A stretch of 27,057 nt of DNA from Clostridiaceae bacterium (GCA_029256485.1 JAQSXU010000039.1:1-27057); one strand, 5' to 3'; counted from the stretch's first letter, positions 1 to 7,827 are shown. Made by a program: numbers and translations. Notes: generated by a model not told the origin, from the sequence alone.

Positions 1-30
1 CTTTTATTTTGTAACAATGGAGGGTTTCAT

Positions 31-510
31 ATGTTAGGATTATTTAAAAAAAGTTTAGAAATAGTTGCCCCAATTAGTGGAAATGTTATTGAACTGGATC
101 AGGTTCCAGATAAAGTTTTTGCAGAAAAACTTGTAGGAGATGGAGCTGCAATTGATTCAACCGGAGATGTAATTAAGGCACCGGTAGATGGTACATTAAC
201 TCTAATATTTAAAACAAACCATGCTTTTGCAATTACAACAAAACAGGGTATAGAATTACTGATACACATAGGTCTGGATACGGTGGAGTTAAATGGAGAT
301 GGGTTTGAAAGAATTGCCGAAGAAGGAACATCTGTTAAGGCTGGCGATCCAATTATAAAAATTAATAGAGATTTCATTAGTGGTAAGGGTATTTCACTTA
401 TAACACCAGTTTTAGTTACAAATATGGATATTGTTGATTCTATAAAGTTAAAGAAGAGGGATGCAGTTACAGCAGGAAAAGATTCCATTTTTTCAATTAA
501 ATTAAAATAA
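31..510 (+). CDS. PTS glucose-type IIA component, stand-alone
   Basis: This is a soluble phosphocarrier of the sugar phosphotransferase system: it takes phosphate from HPr and passes it to a IIB domain, and in many bacteria also signals carbon status. The 159-residue protein is a complete IIA(Glc) domain (PTS_EIIA_1). The motif NHAFAI carries His64 and HIGLDTV carries His79, matching the two active-site histidines of E. coli IIA(Glc) (His75 and His90), with His79 as the expected phosphorylation site. The ATG at 31 follows a GGAGGG site with 6 nt spacing. No IIB or IIC domain is fused or found downstream, so it must serve a partner encoded elsewhere or upstream of the window. A terminator follows, so it is at least the last gene of its transcript. 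Confidence 0.93.
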   Translation: MLGLFKKSLEIVAPISGNVIELDQVPDKVFAEKLVGDGAAIDSTGDVIKAPVDGTLTLIFKTNHAFAITTKQGIELLIHIGLDTVELNGDGFERIAEEGTSVKAGDPIIKINRDFISGKGISLITPVLVTNMDIVDSIKLKKRDAVTAGKDSIFSIKLK

Positions 511-554
511 ATCCTATAAGTGACAGATTTTATTGAATATAAGTAGAATTAATA

Positions 555-609
555 CAGAATAAAAGCCTAGTATGTTAAGTACATAAAAGCTATTATTCTG
601 CATTTTTTT
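555..609 (+). terminator. Rho-independent terminator after PTS IIA
   Basis: CAGAATAA (555-562) pairs with TTATTCTG (593-600), with an inner TATGT/ACATA stem at 571-585, followed by a T run at 603-609. It separates the IIA gene from motA. Confidence 0.7.
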
Positions 610-641
610 ATTGGAAAAACTAAAATATTTCATATAAACAA

Positions 642-669
642 TTGGTTAAAATCTACGAATATATATAAT
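642..669 (+). promoter_or_regulatory. Candidate sigma-A promoter of motAB
   Basis: TTGGTT (642-647) and TATAAT (664-669) are 16 bp apart, ending 22 bp before the motA start. The -10 lies inside an inverted repeat, AAAATCTA (648-655) and TAGATTTT (673-680). No clear sigma-D-type motility promoter was seen. Confidence 0.45.
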
Positions 670-691
670 ATATAGATTTTGGAGGTTGGAT

Positions 692-1486
692 ATGGATATT
701 TTTACAGTAGTATTTTTATTAGTTAGTTTTGGATCCTTGATAGTGGGATTTATTTTTGAAGGAGGAGCAGTAACAGCTCTTGCATCCGCTTCAGCGGCAA
801 TAATAATTTTTGGTGGAACAATCGGTGCTACAGGGCTATCCTTTCCCATGGCCGAAATTAAAAGAATACCTGCTATGCTTAGGGTGTTTTTTATTCATAA
901 AGAAACTGATTTGGTAGACTTAGTATTATATTTTAAGGAGATTTCTTTTAAAACAAGAAAAAATGGATTATTGAGTTTAGAATCAGAGATAACTGAAAAT
1001 ACATCAGTAGATCCATTTATTAAAAAAGGTCTTCAGCTAGCAGTTGATGGAATTGAGCCCGAGGCATTAAGGAGTATATTAGAACTGGAGGTAGAGTCAA
1101 CTTCTGAAAGACATAGAGATGGGGCATCCATATTTGAAATAGCTGGAGGCTATGCTCCTACTATGGGTATTATAGGAACAGTTATGGGACTTGTTCACGT
1201 TCTTGGTAACTTAAGTGATACTGCAAGCTTAGGACCCAAAATTGCTGCAGCATTCATAGCAACACTCTATGGTATTGGTACCGCTAACTTGATTTGGCTG
1301 CCAATAGCTGCAAGGTTAAAAGCGTTAGATAACAAGGAATTTAATGAGAAGAGACTTATCGTTGAGGCTGTACTTTATATTCAAGAAGGTGTTAATCCTA
1401 ACACTATTTCCGAAAAACTTAAAGGATTCTTAAATAAAGATGAGCTAACTAAATTTGAAAGTAAAGATGGGAAGGTTGAGGTATGA
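692..1486 (+). CDS. motA: Flagellar motor stator protein MotA
   Basis: MotA forms the stator ring around MotB and couples ion flow to flagellar rotation in the cytoplasmic membrane. The protein has the four-helix MotA/ExbB layout: two N-terminal membrane segments (about residues 3-22 and 28-50), a large cytoplasmic loop containing ERHRDGASIFE, then TM3 (around GGYAPTMGIIGTVMGLV) and TM4 (around AAFIATLYGIGTANLIWLP). An in-frame TTG at 686 would abut the GGAGG site at 681-685, so the ATG at 692 (6 nt spacing) is the likely start, giving 264 residues, normal for MotA. Its TGA overlaps the motB ATG by four bases, indicating translational coupling. No other flagellar gene is in the window. Whether H+ or Na+ is used cannot be read reliably here. 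Confidence 0.93.
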   Translation: MDIFTVVFLLVSFGSLIVGFIFEGGAVTALASASAAIIIFGGTIGATGLSFPMAEIKRIPAMLRVFFIHKETDLVDLVLYFKEISFKTRKNGLLSLESEITENTSVDPFIKKGLQLAVDGIEPEALRSILELEVESTSERHRDGASIFEIAGGYAPTMGIIGTVMGLVHVLGNLSDTASLGPKIAAAFIATLYGIGTANLIWLPIAARLKALDNKEFNEKRLIVEAVLYIQEGVNPNTISEKLKGFLNKDELTKFESKDGKVEV

Positions 1487-2211
1487 AGAGAAAGTCTGGT
1501 AAGGCTGGCAATACCGAAAGATGGCTGCTTACTTATGTGGATTTGATTACTTTATTAATGATATTCTTTGTTGTTATGTATGCTATGAGCAATGTAAATG
1601 CCACCAAATATACTCAGCTCAGTAATTCTCTGAAGGTAGCTATGGGTGGAGGCAAAAGCATTATTGGAACTTCAGATTCAGCAAGTATTGCAGATAGTAC
1701 CAAACCAGTTGATACTGCCATTGTAGAACAAGATAAATTAGAAAATGTTAAGCAGCAGCTTGATAAATATTTAAAGGATAATAATATGAGTAATGTAGCT
1801 TCATCTAAAGTTGAAGAAAGAGGGCTTGTTGTAAGCTTAAATGATACATTATTCTTTGATTCAGCACAGGCTACAATAAGGCCTGAATCACAAAAGAAAC
1901 TAATTGAAATAGGTAAGATATTAAACCAACTAGGCAACTATATTAGAATTGAGGGGCATACAGATAATGTACCTATACATAATAGTAATTTTGGTTCAAA
2001 TTGGGAATTATCCGCCATTAGAGCCACAAATGTAACAGAACTACTTATTAGTGAGGCTGGTATTGCACCAGAGAAGCTATCATCTGTGGGCTATGGCCAA
2101 TATAGACCAATTGCAGATAACTTAACGGAAGCTGGTAAAGCAAAGAATAGAAGAGTTGATATTATTATTATGAATACAAAGTTTAATCAAATAGAAAATA
2201 ATAAAAATTAA
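1483..2211 (+). CDS. motB: Flagellar motor stator protein MotB
   Basis: MotB is the peptidoglycan-anchored half of the stator. A short basic cytoplasmic tail is followed by one membrane helix (about residues 14-36) carrying Asp20 in the motif TYVDLITLLM, the equivalent of the ion-binding Asp32 of E. coli MotB. A linker leads to a C-terminal OmpA-like peptidoglycan-binding domain (about 115-232) with GHTDNVPI (158-165), NWELSAIRA (173-181) and NRRVDI (222-227). Length, 242 residues, is normal. The start overlaps the motA stop (ATGA), so the two are made together in a fixed ratio. The stop codon is built into the following terminator hairpin. Confidence 0.95.
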   Translation: MKRKSGKAGNTERWLLTYVDLITLLMIFFVVMYAMSNVNATKYTQLSNSLKVAMGGGKSIIGTSDSASIADSTKPVDTAIVEQDKLENVKQQLDKYLKDNNMSNVASSKVEERGLVVSLNDTLFFDSAQATIRPESQKKLIEIGKILNQLGNYIRIEGHTDNVPIHNSNFGSNWELSAIRATNVTELLISEAGIAPEKLSSVGYGQYRPIADNLTEAGKAKNRRVDIIIMNTKFNQIENNKN

Positions 2212-2238
2212 CTGCTAGGTAAGGCAGTTAATTTTTTT
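2208..2238 (+). terminator. Terminator of motAB
   Basis: TTAACTGC (2208-2215) pairs with GCAGTTAA (2224-2231) around an 8-nt loop, followed by seven T. The left arm contains the motB stop codon. Confidence 0.85.
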
Positions 2239-2315
2239 ACATCATAATATTTTACAATCAGTTTTTTTATTGCTAAAATGATTATATAAAAATTTAAGAA
2301 TGCGAGAAGATAAAT

Positions 2316-3059
2316 ATGATTGATATAGTAAAAGATGATGAAACTTTAGATGATTTGCAAATAGATGATATACGTATAATTCAAAAGAAGGAAGCATTTA
2401 GATTTGGAGTAGATGCTGTACTGTTAGCTAACTATGCTAAAATAAAAAGGGGAGCATTAGTAGCTGATTTGTGCAGTGGAACGGGTATAGTTCCATTCAT
2501 AATTTCTGGGAAAACTGCAGCAGCCAGTATAATTGGGATAGAAATACAAGATAATATGGTAGAAATGGCTAAAAGAAGTGTAAAATATAATAAGTTGGAA
2601 CATAAAGTTAACTTCATCAATGGAGATATAAAAAATATAGACCTATTAAAATCTATGCCTAAAGCGGATGTGGTTACTGTTAACCCACCATACAAGCTAA
2701 GAAACTCAGGATTAATAAATAGTAAGGATAATAATGCAATAGCTAGACATGAGATACTTTGCACTTTAGATGATGTTATAAGAGCTTCAAATATATTATT
2801 AAAAGATAATGGCAGATTTTTCATGGTACACAGGCCGGATAGATTAGCAGATATTATGTGCACAATGAGAAAGTATAAATTAGAACCTAAAAGAATACAA
2901 ATGGTTCAGCCCAGCATAAGTAAAGCTCCAAATATCATTTTAGTTGAAGGACAAAAGTATGGAGGTACATTTCTCAAATGGGAGAAGACACTTTATGTTC
3001 ATAATGAAGATGGAAGCTATACAGAAGAAATAAATAAGATATATGGAAGAAATGAATAA
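2316..3059 (+). CDS. trmN6: tRNA1(Val) (adenine37-N6)-methyltransferase-like (YabB/TrmN6)
   Basis: A class I SAM-dependent methyltransferase of the TrmN6/YabB family, which methylates N6 of adenine 37 next to the anticodon of tRNA1(Val) in E. coli. Visible are a leading region with FRFGVDAVLLANY, the SAM-binding motif I DLCSGTGIVPF (51-61), an acidic IGIEIQ at the end of strand 2, and the N6-adenine signature NPPY (123-126). The 247-residue length fits. Its position directly before rsmI reproduces the yabB-yabC pair near the Bacillus origin, which strongly supports the call. The ribosome binding site before the ATG is weak (GAGAAG). The rsmI start codon follows its stop by 28 nt, so the two are probably co-transcribed. 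The substrate tRNA is inferred from the family. Confidence 0.85.
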   Translation: MIDIVKDDETLDDLQIDDIRIIQKKEAFRFGVDAVLLANYAKIKRGALVADLCSGTGIVPFIISGKTAAASIIGIEIQDNMVEMAKRSVKYNKLEHKVNFINGDIKNIDLLKSMPKADVVTVNPPYKLRNSGLINSKDNNAIARHEILCTLDDVIRASNILLKDNGRFFMVHRPDRLADIMCTMRKYKLEPKRIQMVQPSISKAPNIILVEGQKYGGTFLKWEKTLYVHNEDGSYTEEINKIYGRNE

Positions 3060-3087
3060 TTGTATTGAAAAGAACAGGAGGATATCA

Positions 3088-3939
3088 ATGGATAACTCAA
3101 TTGGTAAGTTGTATATGGTACCTACCCCTATAGGCAATTTAAAGGATATAACATTAAGAGCATTAGAAGTATTGTCTAATTCAGATATTATTGCAGCGGA
3201 AGATACGAGACAAACATTAAAGCTTTTAAATCATTATAATATAAAGAAGACTTTAATAAGTTATCACCAGCATAATGAAATGGGTAAAAGTGAAGACCTA
3301 ATAGTCATGTTAAAAGACGGAAAAACAATCGCATTAGTTACCGATGCTGGTACACCCGGAATTTCAGACCCTGGGAGTGTAATACTAAAGAAATGCATTG
3401 AACAGAATATACCCGTGGAGGTGCTGCCCGGAGCCACAGCTGTAATCACTGCATTAGTATATTCTGGATTGGATACATCTAAGTTTATATTCAGGGGTTT
3501 TCTCCCTAGGGATAAAAAGCAGAGAAAAGAAGTTATATTGGAATTGGTGGATAGAAAGGAAACCTTAATTTTCTATGAAGCCCCTCACAGACTAGTGAGC
3601 ACCCTGGAATTTTTATTGACCACATTAGGGGACAGAAACATTTCAATGTGTAGAGAACTTACAAAATTACATGAAGAGATAATAAGAACAACAATAAGCA
3701 GCGCTATACAGAAATACTCTGAGTTAAATCCAAAAGGGGAATTTGTATTGGTGGTGGAAGGCAGATCAGAGCAGGAAATAGAGGATGAAAGAGCTATGGC
3801 ATGGAATGGTTTGACCATTGAGGAGCATATAAAAAGTTATATAAGTAATGGGATTACTAAAAAAGAGGCAATTAAACAAGTGGCTAAGGAAAGAAACATT
3901 CCTAAGTCAGAAGTGTATAAACATTCATTAGAATTATAG
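3088..3939 (+). CDS. rsmI: 16S rRNA (cytidine1402-2'-O)-methyltransferase RsmI
   Basis: RsmI puts a 2'-O-methyl group on C1402 in the decoding centre of the 30S subunit, using SAM. It belongs to the tetrapyrrole methylase fold family: the N-terminus holds VPTPIGNL (11-18), followed by AAEDTRQTLKLL, DAGTPGISDPG (86-96) and the SAM-site LPGATAVITALVYSG (113-127). An earlier in-frame ATG at 3043 lies inside trmN6 and has no ribosome binding site; AGGAGG at 3076-3081 is 6 nt before the ATG at 3088, giving 283 residues, usual for RsmI. The C-terminus has the short helical region (EEHIKSYISNGITKKEAIKQVAKE) common in this family. It follows trmN6 as in Bacillus. Confidence 0.93.
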   Translation: MDNSIGKLYMVPTPIGNLKDITLRALEVLSNSDIIAAEDTRQTLKLLNHYNIKKTLISYHQHNEMGKSEDLIVMLKDGKTIALVTDAGTPGISDPGSVILKKCIEQNIPVEVLPGATAVITALVYSGLDTSKFIFRGFLPRDKKQRKEVILELVDRKETLIFYEAPHRLVSTLEFLLTTLGDRNISMCRELTKLHEEIIRTTISSAIQKYSELNPKGEFVLVVEGRSEQEIEDERAMAWNGLTIEEHIKSYISNGITKKEAIKQVAKERNIPKSEVYKHSLEL

Positions 3940-4031
3940 ACTTATTAGTATCATTGGTAAGTATTTTACAAACAAAGTGGAATTAAAATAGGTAAATTGT
4001 ATATAAGATAAAAAATGTATAATTTTAGAGG

Positions 4032-4061
4032 TTGAGAAAGTAAAAGGACAAGTGGTATAAT
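4032..4061 (+). promoter_or_regulatory. Sigma-A promoter of the NlpC/P60 gene
   Basis: TTGAGA (4032-4037) and TATAAT (4056-4061) are 18 bp apart, and TGG immediately before the -10 makes an extended -10. Predicted start near 4068, leaving a leader of about 40 nt. Confidence 0.6.
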
Positions 4062-4108
4062 AATTCTAGTGTCGTAAAATTTTTTGCTAAACAAAGGAGG
4101 TAGGTATA

Positions 4109-5176
4109 GTGAGGAAGAAAACACTATCGGCTATTTTAGCTATAAGCCTAGTGTTAACATTAAGTGGTAACGTTTTTGCAGATCCTGCTGGATTGCAGAA
4201 AAGTCAAAGTGCGCTAAAGAGTACTCAAGACACGAGACAAAATCTTGAAGATGACATACAAAAGATGGACAACCAGATTCAGATACTTACAAATAATATA
4301 AATGATAATAATAAAAATATAGAGAAAACAAGAAAAGATATTGTATCTGCTCAAAAGGATCTTGATAAGGCTGAAGAAAATATTCAAACAGAACAAGATT
4401 TATTTAACAAAAGAGTTAGAGCAATATATATAAGCGGCTCTGACAGCTACATATACGTTATTTTGGAAGCTAAAGGCTTAGGCGATTTAGTCTCCAGAAT
4501 TGAAAATGTAAAAAAAGTTATTGATTTTGATAAAAGAATTATTAAGGATTTAGACAATAAGAAAAAAGATATTGCAGATAAGAAAAAAGTATTGGATACA
4601 GAAAACGATAAGTTATTAGCAATAAAATCTGATAATGAAACAAAATTAGCACAGGTTAATTCGAAAAAAAGTGATATAGTTAAAAAAGTAAATGAATATA
4701 AGAGTGAGGAAAAAAAGTATGCTGCGCAAATTTCAGCATTTCAGACTGAAGCTACAAAATATATAAGCGGTATCACAGCATCAGTACCTAAATATCAGCC
4801 GTCAAGAGGAGCTGCATCACTTTCTTCAAATGCTGTAGTTGCTTATGCGGCGAATTTTATTGGAACTCCATATGTATGGGGTGGAACATCACCAAGACCA
4901 GGCTTTGATTGTTCAGGATTTGTTCAATATGTATACGGTCATTTTGGCATTTCTCTTTCAAGGTCCACGTATACTCAAATAGGTGATGGAGTTGAAGTTC
5001 CATTAAATAGTATACAGCCAGGAGATTTAGTTTTCTTTGGATCATATAGCAGTCCTCACCATGTTGGAATATATGTGGGAAATGGGATGTATATTCATGC
5101 ACCGCAAACTGGAGATACAGTTAAGATATCATCATTATCAAGATCAGATTTCTCCAGGGCCAGAAGAATTAAATAA
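4109..5176 (+). CDS. Secreted coiled-coil NlpC/P60 peptidoglycan endopeptidase
   Basis: A cell-wall hydrolase that should cut within peptidoglycan stem peptides (D-glutamyl-meso-diaminopimelate type bonds in related enzymes). A signal peptide (KK charge, hydrophobic 5-20, probable cleavage after VFA at residue 24) is followed by a long coiled coil rich in K/D/E/N (about 30-215), a short linker, and an NlpC/P60 domain (about 240-355). The catalytic triad is visible as Cys268 in FDCSGF, His318 in HHVGIY and His330 in YIHAP. This is the CwlO/PcsB-type layout, in which the coiled coil usually keeps the enzyme inactive until a membrane partner such as FtsEX acts; that partner is inference. Start is GTG at 4109, 8 nt after AAAGGAGG. 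It is monocistronic: its own promoter and terminator are present. Confidence 0.92.
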   Translation: MRKKTLSAILAISLVLTLSGNVFADPAGLQKSQSALKSTQDTRQNLEDDIQKMDNQIQILTNNINDNNKNIEKTRKDIVSAQKDLDKAEENIQTEQDLFNKRVRAIYISGSDSYIYVILEAKGLGDLVSRIENVKKVIDFDKRIIKDLDNKKKDIADKKKVLDTENDKLLAIKSDNETKLAQVNSKKSDIVKKVNEYKSEEKKYAAQISAFQTEATKYISGITASVPKYQPSRGAASLSSNAVVAYAANFIGTPYVWGGTSPRPGFDCSGFVQYVYGHFGISLSRSTYTQIGDGVEVPLNSIQPGDLVFFGSYSSPHHVGIYVGNGMYIHAPQTGDTVKISSLSRSDFSRARRIK

Positions 5177-5184
5177 GAAATAGA

Positions 5185-5216
5185 AACCAGCAAGCTAACT
5201 AAACTTGCTGGTTTTT
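5185..5216 (+). terminator. Terminator of the NlpC/P60 gene
   Basis: AACCAGCAAG (5185-5194) pairs with CTTGCTGGTT (5204-5213), loop of 9 nt, followed by T to 5216. Confidence 0.88.
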
Positions 5217-5233
5217 GGCTTATACATGTTTAT

Positions 5234-5268
5234 AAAAAAATCCCACATGAACGGGGAATCCATGTGGG
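5234..5268 (-). terminator. Terminator of abrB (minus strand)
   Basis: Read on the minus strand, CCCACATG and CATGTGGG (plus-strand 5242-5249 and 5261-5268) form a stem followed by seven T (plus-strand A at 5234-5240). It lies about 50 bp past the abrB stop. Confidence 0.82.
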
Positions 5269-5318
5269 GGGGATAGAGTGTACTATTTATCTATATAAAT
5301 AATGTTAATTGCTATAAT

Positions 5319-5564
5319 TTATTTTCCGTCTTTTATTTCTTTTAAACAGCTTTTGCAAATATTTTTTCCTTTGTAATTTATAACGTCTCTAGCATCGCCG
5401 CAGAAAATGCAAGCTGGTTCATACTTCTTTAATATGATTTGCTCACCGTCAACATATATTTCTAAAGCATCCTTTTCAGCAATATCTAATGTTCTTCTTA
5501 GTTCTATAGGAATAACTATTCTTCCTAATTCATCAACTCTTCTTACTACACCTGTAGATTTCAT
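5319..5564 (-). CDS. abrB: Transition-state regulator, AbrB/SpoVT family
   Basis: A DNA-binding swapped-hairpin regulator that in Bacillus represses post-exponential and sporulation genes and is itself shut off by Spo0A~P. The 81-residue protein begins with the AbrB N-terminal domain (MKSTGVVRRVDELGRIVIP, then LRRTLDI and ALEIYVD, to about residue 47). The C-terminal part holds two CxxC knuckles, Cys52/Cys55 and Cys70/Cys73, suggesting a metal-binding ribbon; B. subtilis AbrB has no such four-cysteine set. The ATG follows AAGGAGG (5573-5579) by 8 nt. It sits after rsmI and on the opposite strand, as in Bacillus. A consensus-like promoter and a Spo0A box just downstream of the predicted start imply repression by Spo0A~P. 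Identity as AbrB rather than a paralogue rests on similarity and context. Confidence 0.92.
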   Translation of the reverse strand: MKSTGVVRRVDELGRIVIPIELRRTLDIAEKDALEIYVDGEQIILKKYEPACIFCGDARDVINYKGKNICKSCLKEIKDGK

Positions 5565-5591
5565 TTAATATTCCTCCTTAAAATTCTATGT

Positions 5592-5598
5592 TTCGACA
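5592..5598 (-). promoter_or_regulatory. Spo0A (0A) box at abrB
   Basis: TGTCGAA, a perfect 0A box, reads on the minus strand here, 28 bp before the abrB ATG and about 7 bp downstream of the predicted transcription start. Such a downstream site suits repression, as known for B. subtilis abrB. Confidence 0.65.
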
Positions 5599-5611
5599 TT
5601 TGATTAATTAA

Positions 5612-5640
5612 ATAATAACAAATATGACATTAAAAGTCAA
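5612..5640 (-). promoter_or_regulatory. Sigma-A promoter of abrB
   Basis: On the minus strand TTGACT (plus 5635-5640) and TATTAT (plus 5612-5617) are exactly 17 bp apart. Transcription should begin near 5605. Confidence 0.75.
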
Positions 5641-6192
5641 CTATTTTAATTATTTTTTTACAAAAAGATTATTTACTTCCATCTATAGTTAATATACTAC
5701 CAAAATATACAAATGTCAATATAATTTGCACTAAAAATACATTTTTTTACTATACTCGTAAGTACAGTAAAATCAACGAAAATGAATTAACTATATGCGA
5801 AAGCTATTGAATAATTACATAAATTCCCTATTTTTATAATAAAAATCACATTACAATAAAAAAGTAAGTTTATGGGTATATAATTAATTAATGTCGAATT
5901 TTAATTGATTTACTTATGTGATTTCATAAAAATTATAGAATTAAAGCTGCTATCTTATAGATAAATATGATTATTCATTAATAATTTTGCCAATAAATTC
6001 ATGTTTTAAAACTATATTATTTAAATAGTGTAAAAAATAAGCAATTTTTTTAAAATTACAAACATATTTAAATTATTACGATTTTATATTTTGCTCTTGC
6101 AAAAAAGTGGGAAATATTAACTTAATAATTGAGAGTATGTTACATTTTAGTGGAAAGCTTTGTATAATGCAGGAACCAATAATTAACCTGTG
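5641..6192. other. Long AT-rich intergenic region
   Basis: About 550 bp between the divergent abrB promoter and the transaldolase promoter. I see no open reading frame with a ribosome binding site. It holds one more perfect Spo0A box (TGTCGAA, 5892-5898, plus strand) and many A/T tracts. No terminator-like hairpin with a T run was found. Confidence 0.5.
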
Positions 6193-6201
6193 TGGTATAA
6201 T
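6193..6201 (+). promoter_or_regulatory. Extended -10 promoter of the transaldolase gene
   Basis: TGGTATAAT fits the TGnTATAAT extended -10, 31 bp before the start codon. No good -35 is seen at 17 bp. A second TATAAT occurs at 6212-6217 and a third at 6163-6168. Confidence 0.45.
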
Positions 6202-6232
6202 AAGGACATAGTATAATTAAGGAGGAATTGTA

Positions 6233-6877
6233 ATGAAGATTTTTATTGATACAGCTAATATTGATGAAATTAAAAAGGTTGCTGCATGGGGAATACTTGA
6301 TGGGGTTACTACTAACCCTTCATTAATAGCCAAAGAAGGCAGAGATTTAAAAGAAGTTATAGAGGAAATCACTAGAATTGTTGATGGACCAATTAGTGCT
6401 GAGGTTATAAGCCTGGTAAGTGATGGGATGGTGAAGGAAGCAAGGGATCTAGTTAAGATACATAAAAACATTGTAATAAAAATACCAATGTGTGAAGAGG
6501 GGCTAAAAGCTGTAAATATTCTTTCCAAAGATGGCATTAAAACAAATGTTACTTTGATTTTTTCTGCACAACAAGCTTTATTAGCTGCAAAGGCAGGAGC
6601 TAGCTATGTAAGTCCTTTTGTTGGAAGGCTTGATGATATAGGAAATGGTGGACTTCCAGTTATTAGTGATATAGCAAAGATCTTTAATTATTATGGAATA
6701 AAAACAGAAATAATTGCAGCAAGTATTAGAAATCCAATGAGTGTGCTGGAATGTGCAAAGGAAGGAGCTCATATAGCTACTATACCATATAAAGTATTAA
6801 ATCAGATGCTAAAGCACCCTCTTACAGATATTGGAATTGATAAATTTTTAGATGATTATAATAAATCTTCAAAGTAG
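6233..6877 (+). CDS. tal: Small transaldolase (TalC/FSA-type)
   Basis: A class I Schiff-base aldolase that transfers dihydroxyacetone units between pentose-phosphate intermediates, or in some members cleaves fructose-6-phosphate. The 214-residue length is typical of the short bacterial transaldolase/FSA family. Visible are [10 protein letters not shown] at the N-terminus, [13 protein letters not shown] (24-36), the catalytic Lys83 in [35 protein letters not shown] strands in the middle, and IIAASIRNP before [15 protein letters not shown] at 6219-6225 is 7 nt before the ATG. It is apparently monocistronic. Transaldolase rather than fructose-6-phosphate aldolase activity is likely for a Firmicute but cannot be settled by eye. 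Confidence 0.9.
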   Translation: MKIFIDTANIDEIKKVAAWGILDGVTTNPSLIAKEGRDLKEVIEEITRIVDGPISAEVISLVSDGMVKEARDLVKIHKNIVIKIPMCEEGLKAVNILSKDGIKTNVTLIFSAQQALLAAKAGASYVSPFVGRLDDIGNGGLPVISDIAKIFNYYGIKTEIIAASIRNPMSVLECAKEGAHIATIPYKVLNQMLKHPLTDIGIDKFLDDYNKSSK

Positions 6878-6906
6878 AAGAAAAAATAATGCAAAATAAG
6901 TAAAAG

Positions 6907-7034
6907 TTATCCACAGAATTTGTAAATTATATCAAAAACATTACTGTAATAAAGTATGATTATTGTGTATAAATGAACTACTAAGAGAGTTATCCACAAA
7001 TAAATGTTGATAATACATTTAAAAATGTGGATAA
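6907..7034. promoter_or_regulatory. Cluster of three perfect DnaA boxes
   Basis: The 322-bp gap between the transaldolase and DUF1836 genes holds TTATCCACA at 6907-6915 and 6990-6998 and its complement TGTGGATAA at 7026-7034. All three match the strongest DnaA box. The last two face each other, 27 bp apart. Nothing else was recognised in this gap apart from AT-rich sequence. Confidence 0.7.
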
Positions 7035-7199
7035 CTTCTTTTTGCTTAAATTTTACATGTAATAAGAGAATTGATTTATACAAAGAATAAATATTTATTA
7101 AATTATATAAAGGAACTTGTAATGGGTTAACAAATAACTTATAATGTAATTATCAAATAAACTGAATAATATAAAATTATATAAGTTAGGAGGTATCTT

Positions 7200-7799
7200 A
7201 TGGAAGGCAAAAGAGAGGGATTAGATTATATAAATGATCTAGTTAAAAGTATATCAAAAAGCACCATAATACCATATGAGGATCTACCTAAATATGACCT
7301 TTTTTTATCTCAGGTAATAGATTATTTAAACGATAAATTTGAGGGAGAAAAGTATACAAACAACATAGTTCAAAATTACATTAAAAGTGAAGTGATTTCC
7401 AAACCTGAAGATGGCAAAAAAAGAGGGTATACAAAACTGCATCTGGCACAATTAGTATTGTTGAGTCATATGAGACCAGTGCTTACCACAGATGAGATAA
7501 AAAAAGTGTTTGATTTGGCTTTTAATAAAATTAATGATAGAACCGATGATATTATATCCTGGGAATATGCATATAAAATATTCTCTGAAATTCAGGAAGA
7601 GAGTTTTAAAAAGCTTTTTTCGGAACAAAGCTTTGATGAGAATAAAATAATGAAGATTGTTAAAGACTGTAATTTAAAGCCAGAAGATGAAGAAAGAATA
7701 GTAGTTTTTATAGTGGTTATGAATTTAATTGCTGAAGCTAGTACTATAAAGAAACTAGTTCAGAATATTGTGGACAAATATCAAAAAAATGACAATTAA
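7200..7799 (+). CDS. DUF1836 domain protein
   Basis: A 199-residue cytoplasmic protein of unknown function. The N-terminal two thirds resemble DUF1836, with a MerR-like helix-turn-helix and wing pattern: YTNNIVQNYIKSEVISKPE (52-70), then a basic KKRGYTKLHLAQLVLLSHMRPVLTTDEIKKVF (73-104). This suggests DNA binding, which is inference. The C-terminal third (FSEIQEESFKKLFSEQSF onward) is helical and charged, with no motif I recognise. AGGAGG (7188-7193) is 6 nt before the ATG. It has its own terminator, and the three DnaA boxes upstream lie 165-292 bp before the start, so replication-linked control is conceivable. Confidence 0.75.
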   Translation: MEGKREGLDYINDLVKSISKSTIIPYEDLPKYDLFLSQVIDYLNDKFEGEKYTNNIVQNYIKSEVISKPEDGKKRGYTKLHLAQLVLLSHMRPVLTTDEIKKVFDLAFNKINDRTDDIISWEYAYKIFSEIQEESFKKLFSEQSFDENKIMKIVKDCNLKPEDEERIVVFIVVMNLIAEASTIKKLVQNIVDKYQKNDN

Positions 7800-7827
7800 A
7801 ATTCAGCTTTAAAAATCAGGCTAAAAC

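Noticed and set aside
686..691. TTG start two codons upstream for motA
   Set aside because: It directly touches the GGAGG site, leaving no spacer; the ATG at 692 is correctly spaced.
3940..3970. Weak hairpin after rsmI (ACTTAT with GTAAGT)
   Set aside because: Only six pairs including a wobble, and a poor T run. Not strong enough to call a terminator.
4857..5102. An 81-residue frame antisense to the NlpC/P60 domain
   Set aside because: No ribosome binding site, and it lies wholly within a gene with clear catalytic residues on the other strand.
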